A stretch of DNA of 64,000 nt from Deltaproteobacteria bacterium (lineage in GTDB: Bacteria; Desulfobacterota; RBG-13-43-22). Below are positions 8,946-17,659 of this stretch, in pieces. The notes under the pieces were generated by a model that saw nothing but the letters and a program-made list of their open reading frames with translations, was not told the DNA's origin and did not search any database. The translations under genes were made by a program, and so were the position numbers. The DNA is taken from NCBI GenBank assembly GCA_016208255.1, contig JACQYK010000085.1, forward strand, positions 1-64,000, read 5' to 3'. How positions within the stretch are numbered: position 1 is the stretch's first letter; every line of letters begins with the position of its first letter.

Positions 8946-9569
8946 GTGATTAAAAATAGGTCAAAATTATTATTCCTTGTTCTCATTGGCCTTGTTTTCA
9001 TCCTGTCTGGTATTTTTTCCAAAGGGATCGAGGCTGCCGGAACCTCTAAGATATCCCTAAAGCCAAGGGAAGATAACCATAAGAAAATTTTAGCCCTCGA
9101 ATTTCCTATGCCTCAAAGTGAACGGGACAGGACCTATTTGGGACTGGAGGGGTCGGGCACGTTCAAATTAAATCAAATCAAAACCCGGATATTAATTATC
9201 GAAATTTTAAATTCTTATTGTCCTCACTGTCAGCATGAGGCGCCCCGGGTCAACAACCTTTTCCGCAACCTGCACGAAAGGGCTGACCTGAAAGATCATA
9301 TCAAGATTATCGGTATCGGTATTGGAGACAGTTCGGATGAACTTAATTTATTCAAAGAAGAGTACCAGGTGATTTTCCCTCTGATACCTGATCAGAACAG
9401 CGCTATCGGTAATACCTTCGGGGTGAAGGGCACCCCTACCTTTATTGGGATCCGGTTTAATGACCAGGGCCTCCCGGATAAATTCTTCTTTCAGGAAGGC
9501 GGCTTTAAGAAGGCCCCCCGGTTTTTAAATGAGATTATTAAACGGTCGAAATTAAAACAGGAGGAGTGA
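8946..9569 (+). CDS. Exported thioredoxin-like (TlpA/AhpC-TSA type) protein
   Basis: The 207-residue protein has an N-terminal hydrophobic signal or anchor (residues 8-30) and a thioredoxin fold with the redox motif CPHC at Cys92/Cys95 (SYCPHCQHEAP) and a cis-Pro loop GTPTFIG. It probably works outside the cytoplasmic membrane as a thiol-disulfide reductase. The resolving cysteine is in CPHC rather than the CxPC common in TlpA/ResA, giving a DsbA-like dipeptide. Translation starts at GTG 8946. It is not linked to cytochrome maturation genes in this window, so its partner is unknown. Confidence 0.8.
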   Translation: MIKNRSKLLFLVLIGLVFILSGIFSKGIEAAGTSKISLKPREDNHKKILALEFPMPQSERDRTYLGLEGSGTFKLNQIKTRILIIEILNSYCPHCQHEAPRVNNLFRNLHERADLKDHIKIIGIGIGDSSDELNLFKEEYQVIFPLIPDQNSAIGNTFGVKGTPTFIGIRFNDQGLPDKFFFQEGGFKKAPRFLNEIIKRSKLKQEE

Positions 9570-9663
9570 AATATATATCTTGATAACCTGTACCCCGCTG
9601 CCATGGGGTCACCTATAAAAGGCCAACGCTATCCTATGGTTTTGGGTTTAGAACTATTTGATC

Positions 9664-10098
9664 TCACGTCTTAGGACCGGAATGGCAATCGATAATTGGA
9701 CAAAGAGGGTTAACGACATCGACGATGACTCTTATCGCCTGCAGCTTTGTTCTGCCCTCCTGGATGACGACAATGGCTCTGGCCCGGCCCCGGCTCAAAC
9801 GCCGGAAGGCCTCTTTTAATGAGTAAACCCGGGTAACCGCAAATCTATCGGTTCTGTCAATCGTGTCTATCAGTCTGGCGGTATCGGTGAAAACAGAAGG
9901 CGTAGGATGGGGGAACCGTTCAACCAAGAGGGCGAGATCGATATCTTTCGGGCTATGGTGAAAGGCGAATCCAAAAATCAGACAGATTCCCACGGGCCCC
10001 AGAATCAAGATAAGCATCCTTCGCCTGTCCTGAACCATCCTTCTCAGCTCCATGAGGGCGCTTATCCGCAAATGATCTGGTTTCATCCGTTTTGGCAA
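9664..10098 (-). pseudogene. ABC-2 type transporter permease, truncated
   Basis: The 144-residue product begins like an ABC-2 permease: a basic cytoplasmic start, one membrane helix (MLILILGPVGICLIFGFAF), then part of the extracytoplasmic domain (LALLVERFPHPT onwards). It stops after about 140 residues, whereas family members have 350-400 residues and five more helices. Downstream sequence does not resume the domain. It overlaps the upstream ATPase gene by 16 bases, showing the original operon. The transporter is therefore probably non-functional unless another permease is used. Confidence 0.7.
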
Positions 10099-10862
10099 AT
10101 GAGCGCAACCTCTTCCAGGTTTGTGGCCGGGGGGAATCTGGCTATGATTTCTTGCGGCCGGCCGCAGTCCAAAATCCGGCCTTCGTAGATTAAGGCTACC
10201 CGGTCACAGTTGTTTTGAGCATCCGGGATATAATGAGTGGTGACCAGTATGGTGCCTTCCCTTTTCCATTCCTTGATCAGATTCCATATTTCACGCCGGA
10301 GAGGCGTGTCCAGGCCGACGGTCACTTCATCCAGAAACAAAACCTTCGGTCTGTGGACCAGGGCGCATATGATGGATAGACGTTTCAACAACCCGCCGGA
10401 AAAATCCTTAACCAGGTCGTTTTTTCTATGGTAAAGGCCGACCCTGTTTAAAAGGGACTCGAGTCGCTCCCGCCGGTCTCTTTTATCCATGGGATAAGGT
10501 TGACTGAAAAAGATAAGGTTATCCATAGCCGACAGGTCGCCGTATAAGGCGTCTCGCTGGGGGACATACCCCAGAATTTCTCTAATCCGGTCGCGCTCTT
10601 TAAAAAGGTCGAATCCCAAAATCTGACCTTGTCTGGGTCCGAGGTCTGCCTGGTTCGAGGGGTCCGCAGGGATCAGGGTCGATAAAATGCGGAGTAAGGT
10701 AGTCTTGCCGGCACCGTTAGGACCCAATAAACCGAAAAGTTCATTCTCTCGGATACTAAGCGAGACGCTATCCAAGGCCCTGGTTTTTCCGAAGGTCTTG
10801 GATATGTTTTTTATCTCGATAGCCGGTTTAGGAATGACTATCGGATTTCTGTCATTATTCAT
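10083..10862 (-). CDS. ABC transporter ATP-binding protein
   Basis: A 259-residue ATPase with Walker A GPNGAGKTTLL, a Q-loop region near YVPQRDALYGD, signature FSGGLLKRL (one change from LSGG) and Walker B VLFLDEVTVGLD. The usual Pro after DE is Val. It resembles DrrA/NatA-type ATPases that pair with ABC-2 permeases for drug, lipid or polysaccharide export. The downstream permease is truncated, so this subunit may be an orphan. Start is ATG 10862; the preceding 300 bases hold a hairpin cluster and no gene. Confidence 0.85.
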   Translation of the reverse strand: MNNDRNPIVIPKPAIEIKNISKTFGKTRALDSVSLSIRENELFGLLGPNGAGKTTLLRILSTLIPADPSNQADLGPRQGQILGFDLFKERDRIREILGYVPQRDALYGDLSAMDNLIFFSQPYPMDKRDRRERLESLLNRVGLYHRKNDLVKDFSGGLLKRLSIICALVHRPKVLFLDEVTVGLDTPLRREIWNLIKEWKREGTILVTTHYIPDAQNNCDRVALIYEGRILDCGRPQEIIARFPPATNLEEVALICQNG

Positions 10863-10993
10863 TCAACAGTCCTTTAGGGAATCTTTTCGATTTCTGCCTC
10901 CTGCGCTGCTATTTCTTTCTCTACCCCTTGGTGCCTCGATTTTTGATAAAAAAAAGGGGCCTCAGAATTGAATGAGAGCCCCACAATTGACAA

Positions 10994-11144
10994 CCTCGTA
11001 AAAAGTCAAAAAACGACTTTTCACGAGGCGGAAAAGCGCTTCCCCTCTCCCGCCACTTGAAGTGAATTCAAGTGGTTCCACCTTCACCCCCAGGCCGGGA
11101 CTTAATCGTCCTCGGCCTGTTGATGGACTTTTTAAAAGTCCATC
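10994..11144. repeat. Cluster of four inverted repeats
   Basis: Four hairpins lie in 151 bases: 10994-11028 (arms with CCTCGTAAAAAGTC, one mismatch), 11053-11075 (CCACTTGAA/TTCAAGTGG), 11091-11119 (CAGGCCG/CGGCCTG) and 11122-11144 (GATGGACTTTT/AAAAGTCCATC). The outermost arm sequence matches the ends of the repeat at 62225-62368. An apparent 66-codon ORF across this region is an accident of the repeats. Confidence 0.75.
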
Positions 11145-11165
11145 ACAATTCACCGCTTCCAAAAT

Positions 11166-11594
11166 TTACTTTTTAGTAAGGAACAATTTTCCATTCAACT
11201 CCTCGAACTTATGGTCTCCCTGAAGCTCCATTTTGTTTCCTTCGGTGGAAAGGAGGAGTTCAACCTGAAACCTTTCTCCTTTAATCAAAAGCTTGCCATC
11301 CTTGGTGAGTTCGCTCTTGTCTAATCCGAACACCACCGTCCGGCCCTTGGAACCCTCTCGCATGACATTATAGAGTGTGAGCTTCCCCTTTAACGGAAGT
11401 TTGCCACTAACGATTTCCATATCCACCGGGAATTTGGTGCCAGATCCCAGTATGACCCTCTCCCCTTTCCACTTTCCTTTAAGAGAAGCCAGGTCGGCTG
11501 CTGTGACAGGTTTTTTAGTCATGTCCGCATAACCGGTCATGGCCAGGCCAATTAACAATAAAACCACCCAAACGACTCCCATCGCCTTTTTCAT
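11166..11594 (-). CDS. Small secreted protein of unknown function
   Basis: From ATG 11594, which follows AAAGGAGG at good spacing, the product has 142 residues with a Sec-type signal (MKKAMGVVWVVLLLIGLAMT, cleavage likely after YA). The mature part contains SLKGKWKGERVILGSGTKFPVDMEI and alternating strands, suggesting a small lipocalin-like or META-like beta-barrel; this is inference only. No cysteines are present in the mature part. The frame could be extended to a start at 11642, but the upstream residues are not signal-like and lack a ribosome binding site. The neighbours do not suggest a role. Confidence 0.65.
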   Translation of the reverse strand: MKKAMGVVWVVLLLIGLAMTGYADMTKKPVTAADLASLKGKWKGERVILGSGTKFPVDMEIVSGKLPLKGKLTLYNVMREGSKGRTVVFGLDKSELTKDGKLLIKGERFQVELLLSTEGNKMELQGDHKFEELNGKLFLTKK

Positions 11595-11673
11595 AAGTGT
11601 TGCCTCCTTTTTTTGCTTTTGAATGGCGAGAGTATAAAACAAGAAAAAAACAGTATCAAGGAGAAAAATAAGG

Positions 11674-12042
11674 TTAAATCTCCCAGCCGGACGCCCTTCT
11701 GGTGTGGGCTATGATGGCCTCAACAATTTGAGGCCAGGCGGCCCTTGGCAGACTATGGCCCATCCCTTCAATGATTAATAGATCCGCTCCGGGAATGGAT
11801 TTGGCGGTATCCTTCCCCCCTTCCAAAGGGATAAGCGGATCCTGGGCGCCATGAATGACGAGCGTCGGCGCCGTTATGGAAGCGAGTCGGGGCTTTCGAT
11901 TTCCATTTCCGATAGTCGCGACAAGCTGCCGTGCCGAATCCCATTGGCGGTTGCTTTGGCCATGTTCATTATCTCCCTTGCCGGTTAAAGCCTGATGCCC
12001 CGCCAGGGGCGTAAGCCCGCACGAAGCAGGCCCGGACACCAC
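11674..12042 (-). pseudogene. Alpha/beta-hydrolase, C-terminal remnant
   Basis: The frame encodes the last third of an alpha/beta-hydrolase: APTLVIHGAQDPLIP with the catalytic acid and GMGHSLP with the catalytic histidine. The nucleophile elbow (GxSxG), oxyanion strand and cap domain are absent, and residues 1-30 look like read-through of unrelated DNA. Intact enzymes have 260-300 residues. It is therefore a decayed gene. The upstream 12043-12365 gap shows nothing else except a small hairpin (GAAGC/GCTTC) just before the next ribosome binding site. Confidence 0.75.
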
Positions 12043-12365
12043 GAGGCAGTATGGATCGGGGTTCCCAAGAAAAAAAATTAAACTGACCTAGGAATTTCTT
12101 ATCCTTGTATCATCAGGAAGTCAATTAAAATTCAAAGAACCCTGTTTTTTAGGGCCGGATATTAATGGATAGAGTGCCGGCAACAGAACCTTTTTAAAGT
12201 GTTTGAATTTTGTTGGGTAGAAATCACTGAAAACCTTTAATCGGGCAGCATTCAAAATCGGCTTGCTTTTATTGAAATAGCGGCTAATATTATGAACATT
12301 ATTTCCTGGTATCCTTGACCAGATGAAGATAATCTGAAGCCTTTTTCAGCTTCGGAAGGGGGATC

Positions 12366-13352
12366 ATGGAATTCAACGGCATTACCCTGGTAACCGGCGC
12401 GGCCGGGTTTATGGGACGTCACCTTGTTGAATTTCTTGTTCGGAAGGGGGTCCGGGTGAGGGCTTCCGCCCGTCCCAGGAAGGACACCTCTTTTTTTGAC
12501 CGGCTGGGCGTCGAATATGTCCCCGCCGACCTGACCAAGCCTGAAACGATGCCCCGGCTTTTTGAAGGCGGCGTTGACCGGGTATTCCACCTGGGAGCGA
12601 TCTGCAACTTTTCCACTCCTTATGAATTGCTCTATCCAACCAACGTCAACGGCGTCAAACTGATCACCGACCTCGCTTTGAAAAGCAAAATTAAACGTTA
12701 TATCCATGTTGGTTCCACCAGCGTCTACGGGTATTACCGGGGGGTACCGTTTAAGGAAGACCGTCTCCCGGACCCGCAGGATTCTTATGGGAAGAGTAAA
12801 CGTGACGGCGAAAATGAGGTCTGGCGCCTCATCAAGGAAGGTCTCCCGGCCATCATGACGCGGCCGTGCACCGTCTACGGGCCGGGCTGCAATGACGGTG
12901 CGGGCAAGGCCTTTTCACGTCCCTCCAGTATAAGGGCGATCCCGGGAAGGGGAACCCAGCTTCTATCCAACGTCCGGGCGGAAGATGTAGCCGGAGCCGT
13001 CTTTCATCTTTCGCTGATGGATGCCGCTGTCGGACAGGTGTTCAATATTGCCGAAGACGCCCATCCGACTTTGGAGGAGGCCCTGGTTTTGTCCTCGGAG
13101 GCTTTCGGTACCAGGCCGCCAAAACTGCACCTGCCCTTATGGCTGGTGAAGATAGTGGCCCAGGTGGACGGAATGGTGTCGGCCCGTAAAGGACGGATAC
13201 CGGATCTGGAACTGGACGCGGTAAAATATCTTTATGATGATTATGTGGTCGATAACAGCAAACTGAAGTCTACGGGATACAGGATGATCTATCCGGATTT
13301 CAGGGAATCGATGAAGCAGATGAGGGAGGGTTATCGTCTGAACGCGGGGTAA
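12366..13352 (+). CDS. NAD(P)-dependent epimerase/dehydratase (3-beta-HSD-like extended SDR)
   Basis: Extended SDR of 328 residues with TGAAGFMG (10-17), FHLGAICN in place of the usual FHLAA motif, serine/threonine region GSTSVYG (116-122) and catalytic Tyr141/Lys145 in YGKSK. The C-terminal part (RPCTVYGPG, then NVRAEDVAGAVFHL) matches sugar epimerases and 3-beta-hydroxysteroid dehydrogenase/isomerase-like proteins. ATG follows GGAAGGGGG. It is the first of four same-strand genes ending at 17640 (SDR, glycyl radical enzyme, possible SCP2-like protein), with repeats in the gaps. A redox or epimerisation step on a hydroxylated substrate is plausible; the substrate is unknown. Confidence 0.8.
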   Translation: MEFNGITLVTGAAGFMGRHLVEFLVRKGVRVRASARPRKDTSFFDRLGVEYVPADLTKPETMPRLFEGGVDRVFHLGAICNFSTPYELLYPTNVNGVKLITDLALKSKIKRYIHVGSTSVYGYYRGVPFKEDRLPDPQDSYGKSKRDGENEVWRLIKEGLPAIMTRPCTVYGPGCNDGAGKAFSRPSSIRAIPGRGTQLLSNVRAEDVAGAVFHLSLMDAAVGQVFNIAEDAHPTLEEALVLSSEAFGTRPPKLHLPLWLVKIVAQVDGMVSARKGRIPDLELDAVKYLYDDYVVDNSKLKSTGYRMIYPDFRESMKQMREGYRLNAG

Positions 13353-13383
13353 ATTATTAATCGTCTCATAATAGTATTTACCC

Positions 13384-13573
13384 GGTGGGGTTGCATTTTC
13401 TTCCGTCTGTGACTTCAGTGCTGGTCTTTTCTTCGGACTTATCCAAGGGGGACCTTTGCCCCCTCCGCATTCCCGCCTGCTAAAACCGGCAGGCGGGCTG
13501 CGGTTTCCCCCATGGATAAGTCCGGAAAAGAGGGCGCCCTAAAGTCAATGACTCCATAAAATACAACCCCACC
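13384..13573. repeat. 190-bp imperfect palindromic element
   Basis: Ends GGTGGGGTTG-ATTTT and AAAAT-AACCCCACC are inverted; inside, CGGACTTATCC and GGATAAGTCCGG pair, as do CCCGCCTG and CAGGCGGG at the centre. The whole intergenic space between the epimerase and SDR genes is one long stem with interruptions, typical of a MITE-like insertion or an exported structured RNA. No reading frame is evident. Confidence 0.7.
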
Positions 13574-13643
13574 TGCTTTGGGAAATGTCAGTTTTATTTT
13601 GAGACCGTTAATAAATCCGAATAAAGGAAGGGGAGGTGCCGGG

Positions 13644-14474
13644 ATGGGGCAGATTGTGGTTATTACCGGTTGTGCGGACGGGATGGGACTTCACGTTGCC
13701 AAAATGCTTGCCGCTGCGGGCCATTCCATAGCGGGCTTTGACGTCGATGCCCAGGGAATCGCATCCCTGAAGAAGGAGCTGCAGGAGACCGGAGGCGATC
13801 ACCTGATCGAGGCGCTTGATATTACCGACCGGCCAGCGATCCGGCAATTCTCCGATCGGGTCCTGGCCCGGTTCGGTCATGTCGACACGGTTCTGTCGAA
13901 TGTGGGGATCGGATTCTTTGGCCCCTTCGAGGAAGTGAACCTGGAAAAGGCGATGAAGTGTCTTGAAATTAACGTCATCGGGGCGGCCGCGATTTTTCAG
14001 GCTTTTATTCCGTCGATGCGGCAGCGTCGATCCGGCAAGCTCGTCGCCATGTCTTCGCTGGTGGGGCGTATTCCTTTCCCCTTTGAATCCATCTATTCCG
14101 CCAGCAAATTTGCTGTTACCGGGATGGTCCTCTCACTCAAGTACGAAGTGGAACCCTTCGGGATACAGGTGGCTTTGATCGAGCCGGCCCAGGTTTCTAC
14201 CAGTTTTGCGGCAAAAATCCATGTCCTGCCGCCGGAAAATTCCGTCTACCGGGATCGGGTTCGGCGTTTTATCGAGCGGGACAATGAGCTTATTAAAAAG
14301 GCGCCTACGCCGACCTACGCGGCCGAGAAGATCGTGAAAATCATCGAAGCGGGAAAGCCGTCCTTGTTTAATCAGATTGATTTCATGAGCAGTTTTTTCC
14401 TGTGGCTCAACCAGTTCCTGCCCCGCCGGATGAGGGACGCGATCCTGGTCAACCACATGCATATTAAAGTCTAA
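13644..14474 (+). CDS. SDR-family oxidoreductase
   Basis: From ATG 13644 (GGGAGG seven bases upstream) the product has 276 residues. TGCADGMG (8-15) is the cofactor motif, SNVG near 85-88 replaces NNAG, MSSL (136-139) holds the catalytic serine, and Tyr151/Lys155 lie in YSASK. The C-terminal 60 residues are longer than in minimal SDRs and end in a hydrophobic or amphipathic segment (FFLWLNQFLPRRMRDAI), as in SDRs acting on lipids at membranes. Its TAA stop lies in the outer flank of the following mobile element. An upstream in-frame start at 13578 is less likely because it adds residues without homology to the fold. Confidence 0.85.
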   Translation: MGQIVVITGCADGMGLHVAKMLAAAGHSIAGFDVDAQGIASLKKELQETGGDHLIEALDITDRPAIRQFSDRVLARFGHVDTVLSNVGIGFFGPFEEVNLEKAMKCLEINVIGAAAIFQAFIPSMRQRRSGKLVAMSSLVGRIPFPFESIYSASKFAVTGMVLSLKYEVEPFGIQVALIEPAQVSTSFAAKIHVLPPENSVYRDRVRRFIERDNELIKKAPTPTYAAEKIVKIIEAGKPSLFNQIDFMSSFFLWLNQFLPRRMRDAILVNHMHIKV

Positions 14475-14651
14475 TCAAAAATATTTGAAATTTTGAAACG
14501 GTCCAAGGGGGTCTTATTTTTGAGCCGGTCGACGCGGCTCCCGAATGGGAGCCTTTCTTGAGGTCGGCAAAGCCGACCGTACTGTCGACCTACAGAAGAG
14601 GCTTCCGAAGGAAGCCGGAACTGTCTAAAGAATTATGATTTTAGAATCTAA
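14472..14651. repeat. Palindromic element family 1, copy A (internally deleted)
   Basis: Left end GGTCCAAGGGGG at 14500 with its outer flank (CTAATCAAA, TTTGAAATT) and the right outer flank TTATGATTTTAGAATCTAA at 14633-14651 match the copies at 27 kb and 62.5 kb. The family core is missing; instead there is a nested palindromic unit (14522-14620) almost identical to one at 24652-24748, containing GGTCGGC-GCCGACC and GGCTTCC-GGAAGCC pairs. It ends just before the ribosome binding site of the glycyl radical enzyme gene. Confidence 0.75.
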
Positions 14652-14668
14652 AAATCTGGAGGTTTTCG

Positions 14669-17053
14669 ATGAGCACACAACCTGCACTCAGACAATCCCC
14701 CCGGCGAAGCCGCGTCGAAAGGCTTCGCTGGAAGATCATCGAGGCACCCCAGGAAGTCTGCATTGAACGCGCCCGATACCTTACCGAAGCGATGAGTCTT
14801 TTCCGGGACAAGCCTCCGTTGACGCGGATGAGCCTCGCCTTTGAGCACATTCTGAAGAACATCAGCGTTATCATCCGCAATGACGAAATCATTGTCGGGT
14901 GTCGCACCTCCAAGCTCAAGGGCGCTCCCCTGTTTCCGGAGAACAAATCGTTATGGATTGAGGGGGACCTGGAAAATTTTGACAAGCGGTTGCTTCAAAG
15001 GGCACTGATCACCCAGGCGGAAAAGGATGAACTGGCGGTGAAAATTCTTCCCTTCTGGAAAGGGAAGACCGTGGAAGACCGCCTGCAGAAGCGCATGCCC
15101 GAAGACGTGCTGACCGACATGGACAAGTACATTTTCACCATGATGCTTGAGACCACCTACGGCATCGGCCATTTTACTATGAACCACAAGCGGGTCCTGG
15201 CCCGGGGGCTTCGCGGCGTTATGGACGATGCGGAAGGAAAGCTGGCAGGCTGCTCTTCGGAAGAAAAGGCCGGTGAAAAGGGCCTCTTTTATGAGGCGGT
15301 GTTACGCACCTGCCGGGCGGCCATCTCTTTTGCTAAGCGCTACAGCGAACTCGCACTGGCCATGGCCGCTGTGGAGTCCGATCCTGAGCGGGAGGCGGAG
15401 CTCAGGGAGATCGCCCGCGTCTGCAGCCGTGTTCCTGAATTCCCGGCCGAAACATTCCAGGAAGCGGTCCAAGGCGTCTATTTTATTCACCTGCTCGCCC
15501 AAATTGAATCGGGCGGAAACTCCATATCCCTGGGCCGGATCGACCAGATCCTTTTCCCGTACTACCGAAAGGACAGGGAAGCAGGACGGGTATCGCCGGA
15601 GAAGGCCCGGGAACTGGTCGCCCTGCTTTTTATCAAGACCAATGAGATTTGGAACGTCCTCGAGGAGGCGTTCATCCCCGGCGGAGAGGGCACGGAGGGA
15701 AAAACAACGCAAAACGTCACCGTAGGCGGCGTGGGATCTGAAGGCCGGGACGCGACCAACGACCTGAGCTATATCGTCCTGGACGCCTATGCCGACCTGA
15801 GGACCGTGCAACCCAATTTCGGCCTCCGGGTCTCTCCCGATTGCCCCGAGGAACTGATGAGCCGGGCGGTCGAGTACGACCGCGACGGCCTGCTGATGCA
15901 TTTTTTCAATGATGAAGTTATCATTCGGTCGCTGGTCCAGGGAGGGCACACGATTGAAGACGCTCGCGATTACGGCGTGGTGGGCTGCCTTGAGCCGAAT
16001 GGGCAGGGGAAGACCTTCGGATCCACCTTCGCGGTGCAGTTCAATGGTATCAAATGCGTCGAGCTGGCCTTGTCCAACGGAATTGACAATATCTTCGGCT
16101 ACCAAAGCGGTCTCGAATCGGGAGATCCCGCAGGATTCAAAGATTTCAACGATCTCTGGGGAGCCTACGATAAACAGATGCGCCATTTCATCCATCAGAT
16201 GGTCAGGGGGATGGAGGTGCTGGACCGCGTTATCGCCGAAACCGTCCCGTCCCCCTTTGCCTCGGCGATGGTTGACGGCTGCCTGGAGAAAGGCCTGGAC
16301 CTGACCGGGGGAGGCGCCGTCTACAATTCCACGGGCGTGCAACTCATGGGCTTTGCCAACGTGGTGGACAGTCTGTACGCCGTGAAAAAGACGGTTTTCG
16401 ACGATAAGCGCTTTACCATGACCGACCTGACCAATTGGCTTGCGCAAGATTGGCAGGAGGCCGAGGACCAGCGCGCCTATTTGCTGAACCGCGTTCCAAA
16501 ATATGGAAACGACCATGACGAGGTCGATGCCATGGCCGCCCGGGTGGTGGATCACTACTGCGACGTTCTGTCAAAATACCGGAACTTCCGGGGAGGAGCA
16601 TTCTGGCCGGGGATTTTCTCCGTAGGGTTCCATATCACGATGGGCGCTTTTACCGGCGCTACGCCTGACGGCCGGTTCTCGGGAGACGTGCTCGGAAACG
16701 GCATCACGCCGACAACGGGTAACGCCCTGTCGGGCCCGACAGCGATCATGAATTCCGTGGTCAAGCTTCCGGTGGCGCGGGTGTTTAACGGGGCCAATCT
16801 GAATATGCGCTTTCAGGGGAAGAAGATCAGCAGGGAGAACCTCACGGCGCTGATTAAGACCTATTTTAAGTGCGGCGGGACCCAGGTGCAGTTCAATATG
16901 GTGGATTCGGAAATCCTCCGGGAAGCGCAGCGGCATCCGGAGAAGCACCGGGACCTTTTCGTCCGGGTCAGCGGTTATTCGGCGGAATTTATCGGCTTGA
17001 GCGAGATAGCCCAGGAAGAGATCATCAGCCGGACCGAGTTTGAAATGAGATAG
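14669..17053 (+). CDS. Glycyl radical enzyme (pyruvate formate-lyase-like, dehydratase/decarboxylase type)
   Basis: A 794-residue glycyl radical enzyme. The C-terminal radical loop is RVSGYSAEF with Gly769, the residue that would carry the stored radical. The thiyl-forming cysteine is Cys440 in VVGCLEPNGQGKT, followed two residues later by Glu442. The C-x-E arrangement is known for glycerol/diol dehydratases, choline TMA-lyase and 4-hydroxyphenylacetate decarboxylase, and differs from the Cys-Cys of pyruvate formate-lyase. The N-terminal PFL domain is complete. Residues after the cysteine differ from the GWHD pattern recalled for glycerol/propanediol enzymes, so a different substrate is likely. 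No activating radical SAM enzyme is found in the window. ATG follows CTGGAGG. Confidence 0.9.
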   Translation: MSTQPALRQSPRRSRVERLRWKIIEAPQEVCIERARYLTEAMSLFRDKPPLTRMSLAFEHILKNISVIIRNDEIIVGCRTSKLKGAPLFPENKSLWIEGDLENFDKRLLQRALITQAEKDELAVKILPFWKGKTVEDRLQKRMPEDVLTDMDKYIFTMMLETTYGIGHFTMNHKRVLARGLRGVMDDAEGKLAGCSSEEKAGEKGLFYEAVLRTCRAAISFAKRYSELALAMAAVESDPEREAELREIARVCSRVPEFPAETFQEAVQGVYFIHLLAQIESGGNSISLGRIDQILFPYYRKDREAGRVSPEKARELVALLFIKTNEIWNVLEEAFIPGGEGTEGKTTQNVTVGGVGSEGRDATNDLSYIVLDAYADLRTVQPNFGLRVSPDCPEELMSRAVEYDRDGLLMHFFNDEVIIRSLVQGGHTIEDARDYGVVGCLEPNGQGKTFGSTFAVQFNGIKCVELALSNGIDNIFGYQSGLESGDPAGFKDFNDLWGAYDKQMRHFIHQMVRGMEVLDRVIAETVPSPFASAMVDGCLEKGLDLTGGGAVYNSTGVQLMGFANVVDSLYAVKKTVFDDKRFTMTDLTNWLAQDWQEAEDQRAYLLNRVPKYGNDHDEVDAMAARVVDHYCDVLSKYRNFRGGAFWPGIFSVGFHITMGAFTGATPDGRFSGDVLGNGITPTTGNALSGPTAIMNSVVKLPVARVFNGANLNMRFQGKKISRENLTALIKTYFKCGGTQVQFNMVDSEILREAQRHPEKHRDLFVRVSGYSAEFIGLSEIAQEEIISRTEFEMR

Positions 17054-17202
17054 CGAGCCCGTTTTCGCAGCAAACTGCGGGTTTAGCGAGCGAACTTGCG
17101 GGTCAGCCCAAAAGCCAGGCTTCAGGGTCGGCCAGAGCCGACGGGGGTGCCAAGGGCAGCATAAGAGTTGGCGAAGCCGACCGGATTGAAGGGAGAAAGA
17201 AC
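17054..17202. repeat. Palindromic unit between glycyl radical enzyme and next gene
   Basis: The 149-base gap includes GTCGGCC-GAGCCGAC and GGCGAAGCC inverted pairs of the same GC-rich family seen in copies A and B and at 32.4 and 54.3 kb. Nothing coding was seen; the ribosome binding site of the next gene (GAAGGGAG) follows directly. Confidence 0.5.
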
Positions 17203-17640
17203 ATGAGTCAATACTACAAAAATACCGAGGATCTTTATGAGATCTACGGATACTTTTTGGACCGGGTCTTACGGGACGATAAAATCGGCTCAAAAATGAG
17301 CAAGGCGGGCATCATCATCAAATTCATATATACGGATCCGGAGGCGGAGATCACCATCGATCTGAAGAATCCCCCAGCCAGGGAGGGATATTACGGAAGC
17401 TATTATCTGGGGCCCTCCGATCTCAAGGAGGATGTCTGGGCCAAGCAGCCGGCCGACTATTCACACCGGTTCTGGCACGGCCGGGAGAATCCGATTGCCG
17501 GCATCACCAGGGGGATCATCAAGCAGGGCGGGAAGGTGACCGCCATGCTGAAGCTTTTACCGGTGATCAAGCCGGCCTTTCAACTGTTTCCGGTGGCCCT
17601 GAAGGAAAGGGGGCTGGATCACCTGATTGTTTCAAAATGA
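17203..17640 (+). CDS. Small protein, possibly SCP2 sterol-carrier-like
   Basis: A 145-residue protein with an amphipathic N-terminal helix (residues 8-40), strands including IIIKFIYTDPEAEITIDL and a helix-rich C-terminus (GGKVTAMLKLLPVIKPAFQLFP). The hydrophobic strand followed by an amphipathic C-terminal helix resembles SCP2-like lipid-binding domains, but I do not recognise a diagnostic motif. It probably binds a hydrophobic compound. ATG follows GAAGGGAG. It is the last gene of the glycyl radical enzyme cluster, and such proteins accompany CoA-ester or lipid catabolism in related bacteria. It is convergent with the phosphoribosyltransferase gene. Confidence 0.5.
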   Translation: MSQYYKNTEDLYEIYGYFLDRVLRDDKIGSKMSKAGIIIKFIYTDPEAEITIDLKNPPAREGYYGSYYLGPSDLKEDVWAKQPADYSHRFWHGRENPIAGITRGIIKQGGKVTAMLKLLPVIKPAFQLFPVALKERGLDHLIVSK

Positions 17641-17659
17641 CGGGATTTACTGTCGAAAC

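Noticed and set aside
9664..9666. TGA at the end of the truncated permease as a possible selenocysteine codon
   Set aside because: The frame meets further stops soon after and no permease-like sequence resumes, so it is a truncation.
10962..11162. A 66-codon minus-strand frame
   Set aside because: It lies wholly over four inverted repeats and has no ribosome binding site.
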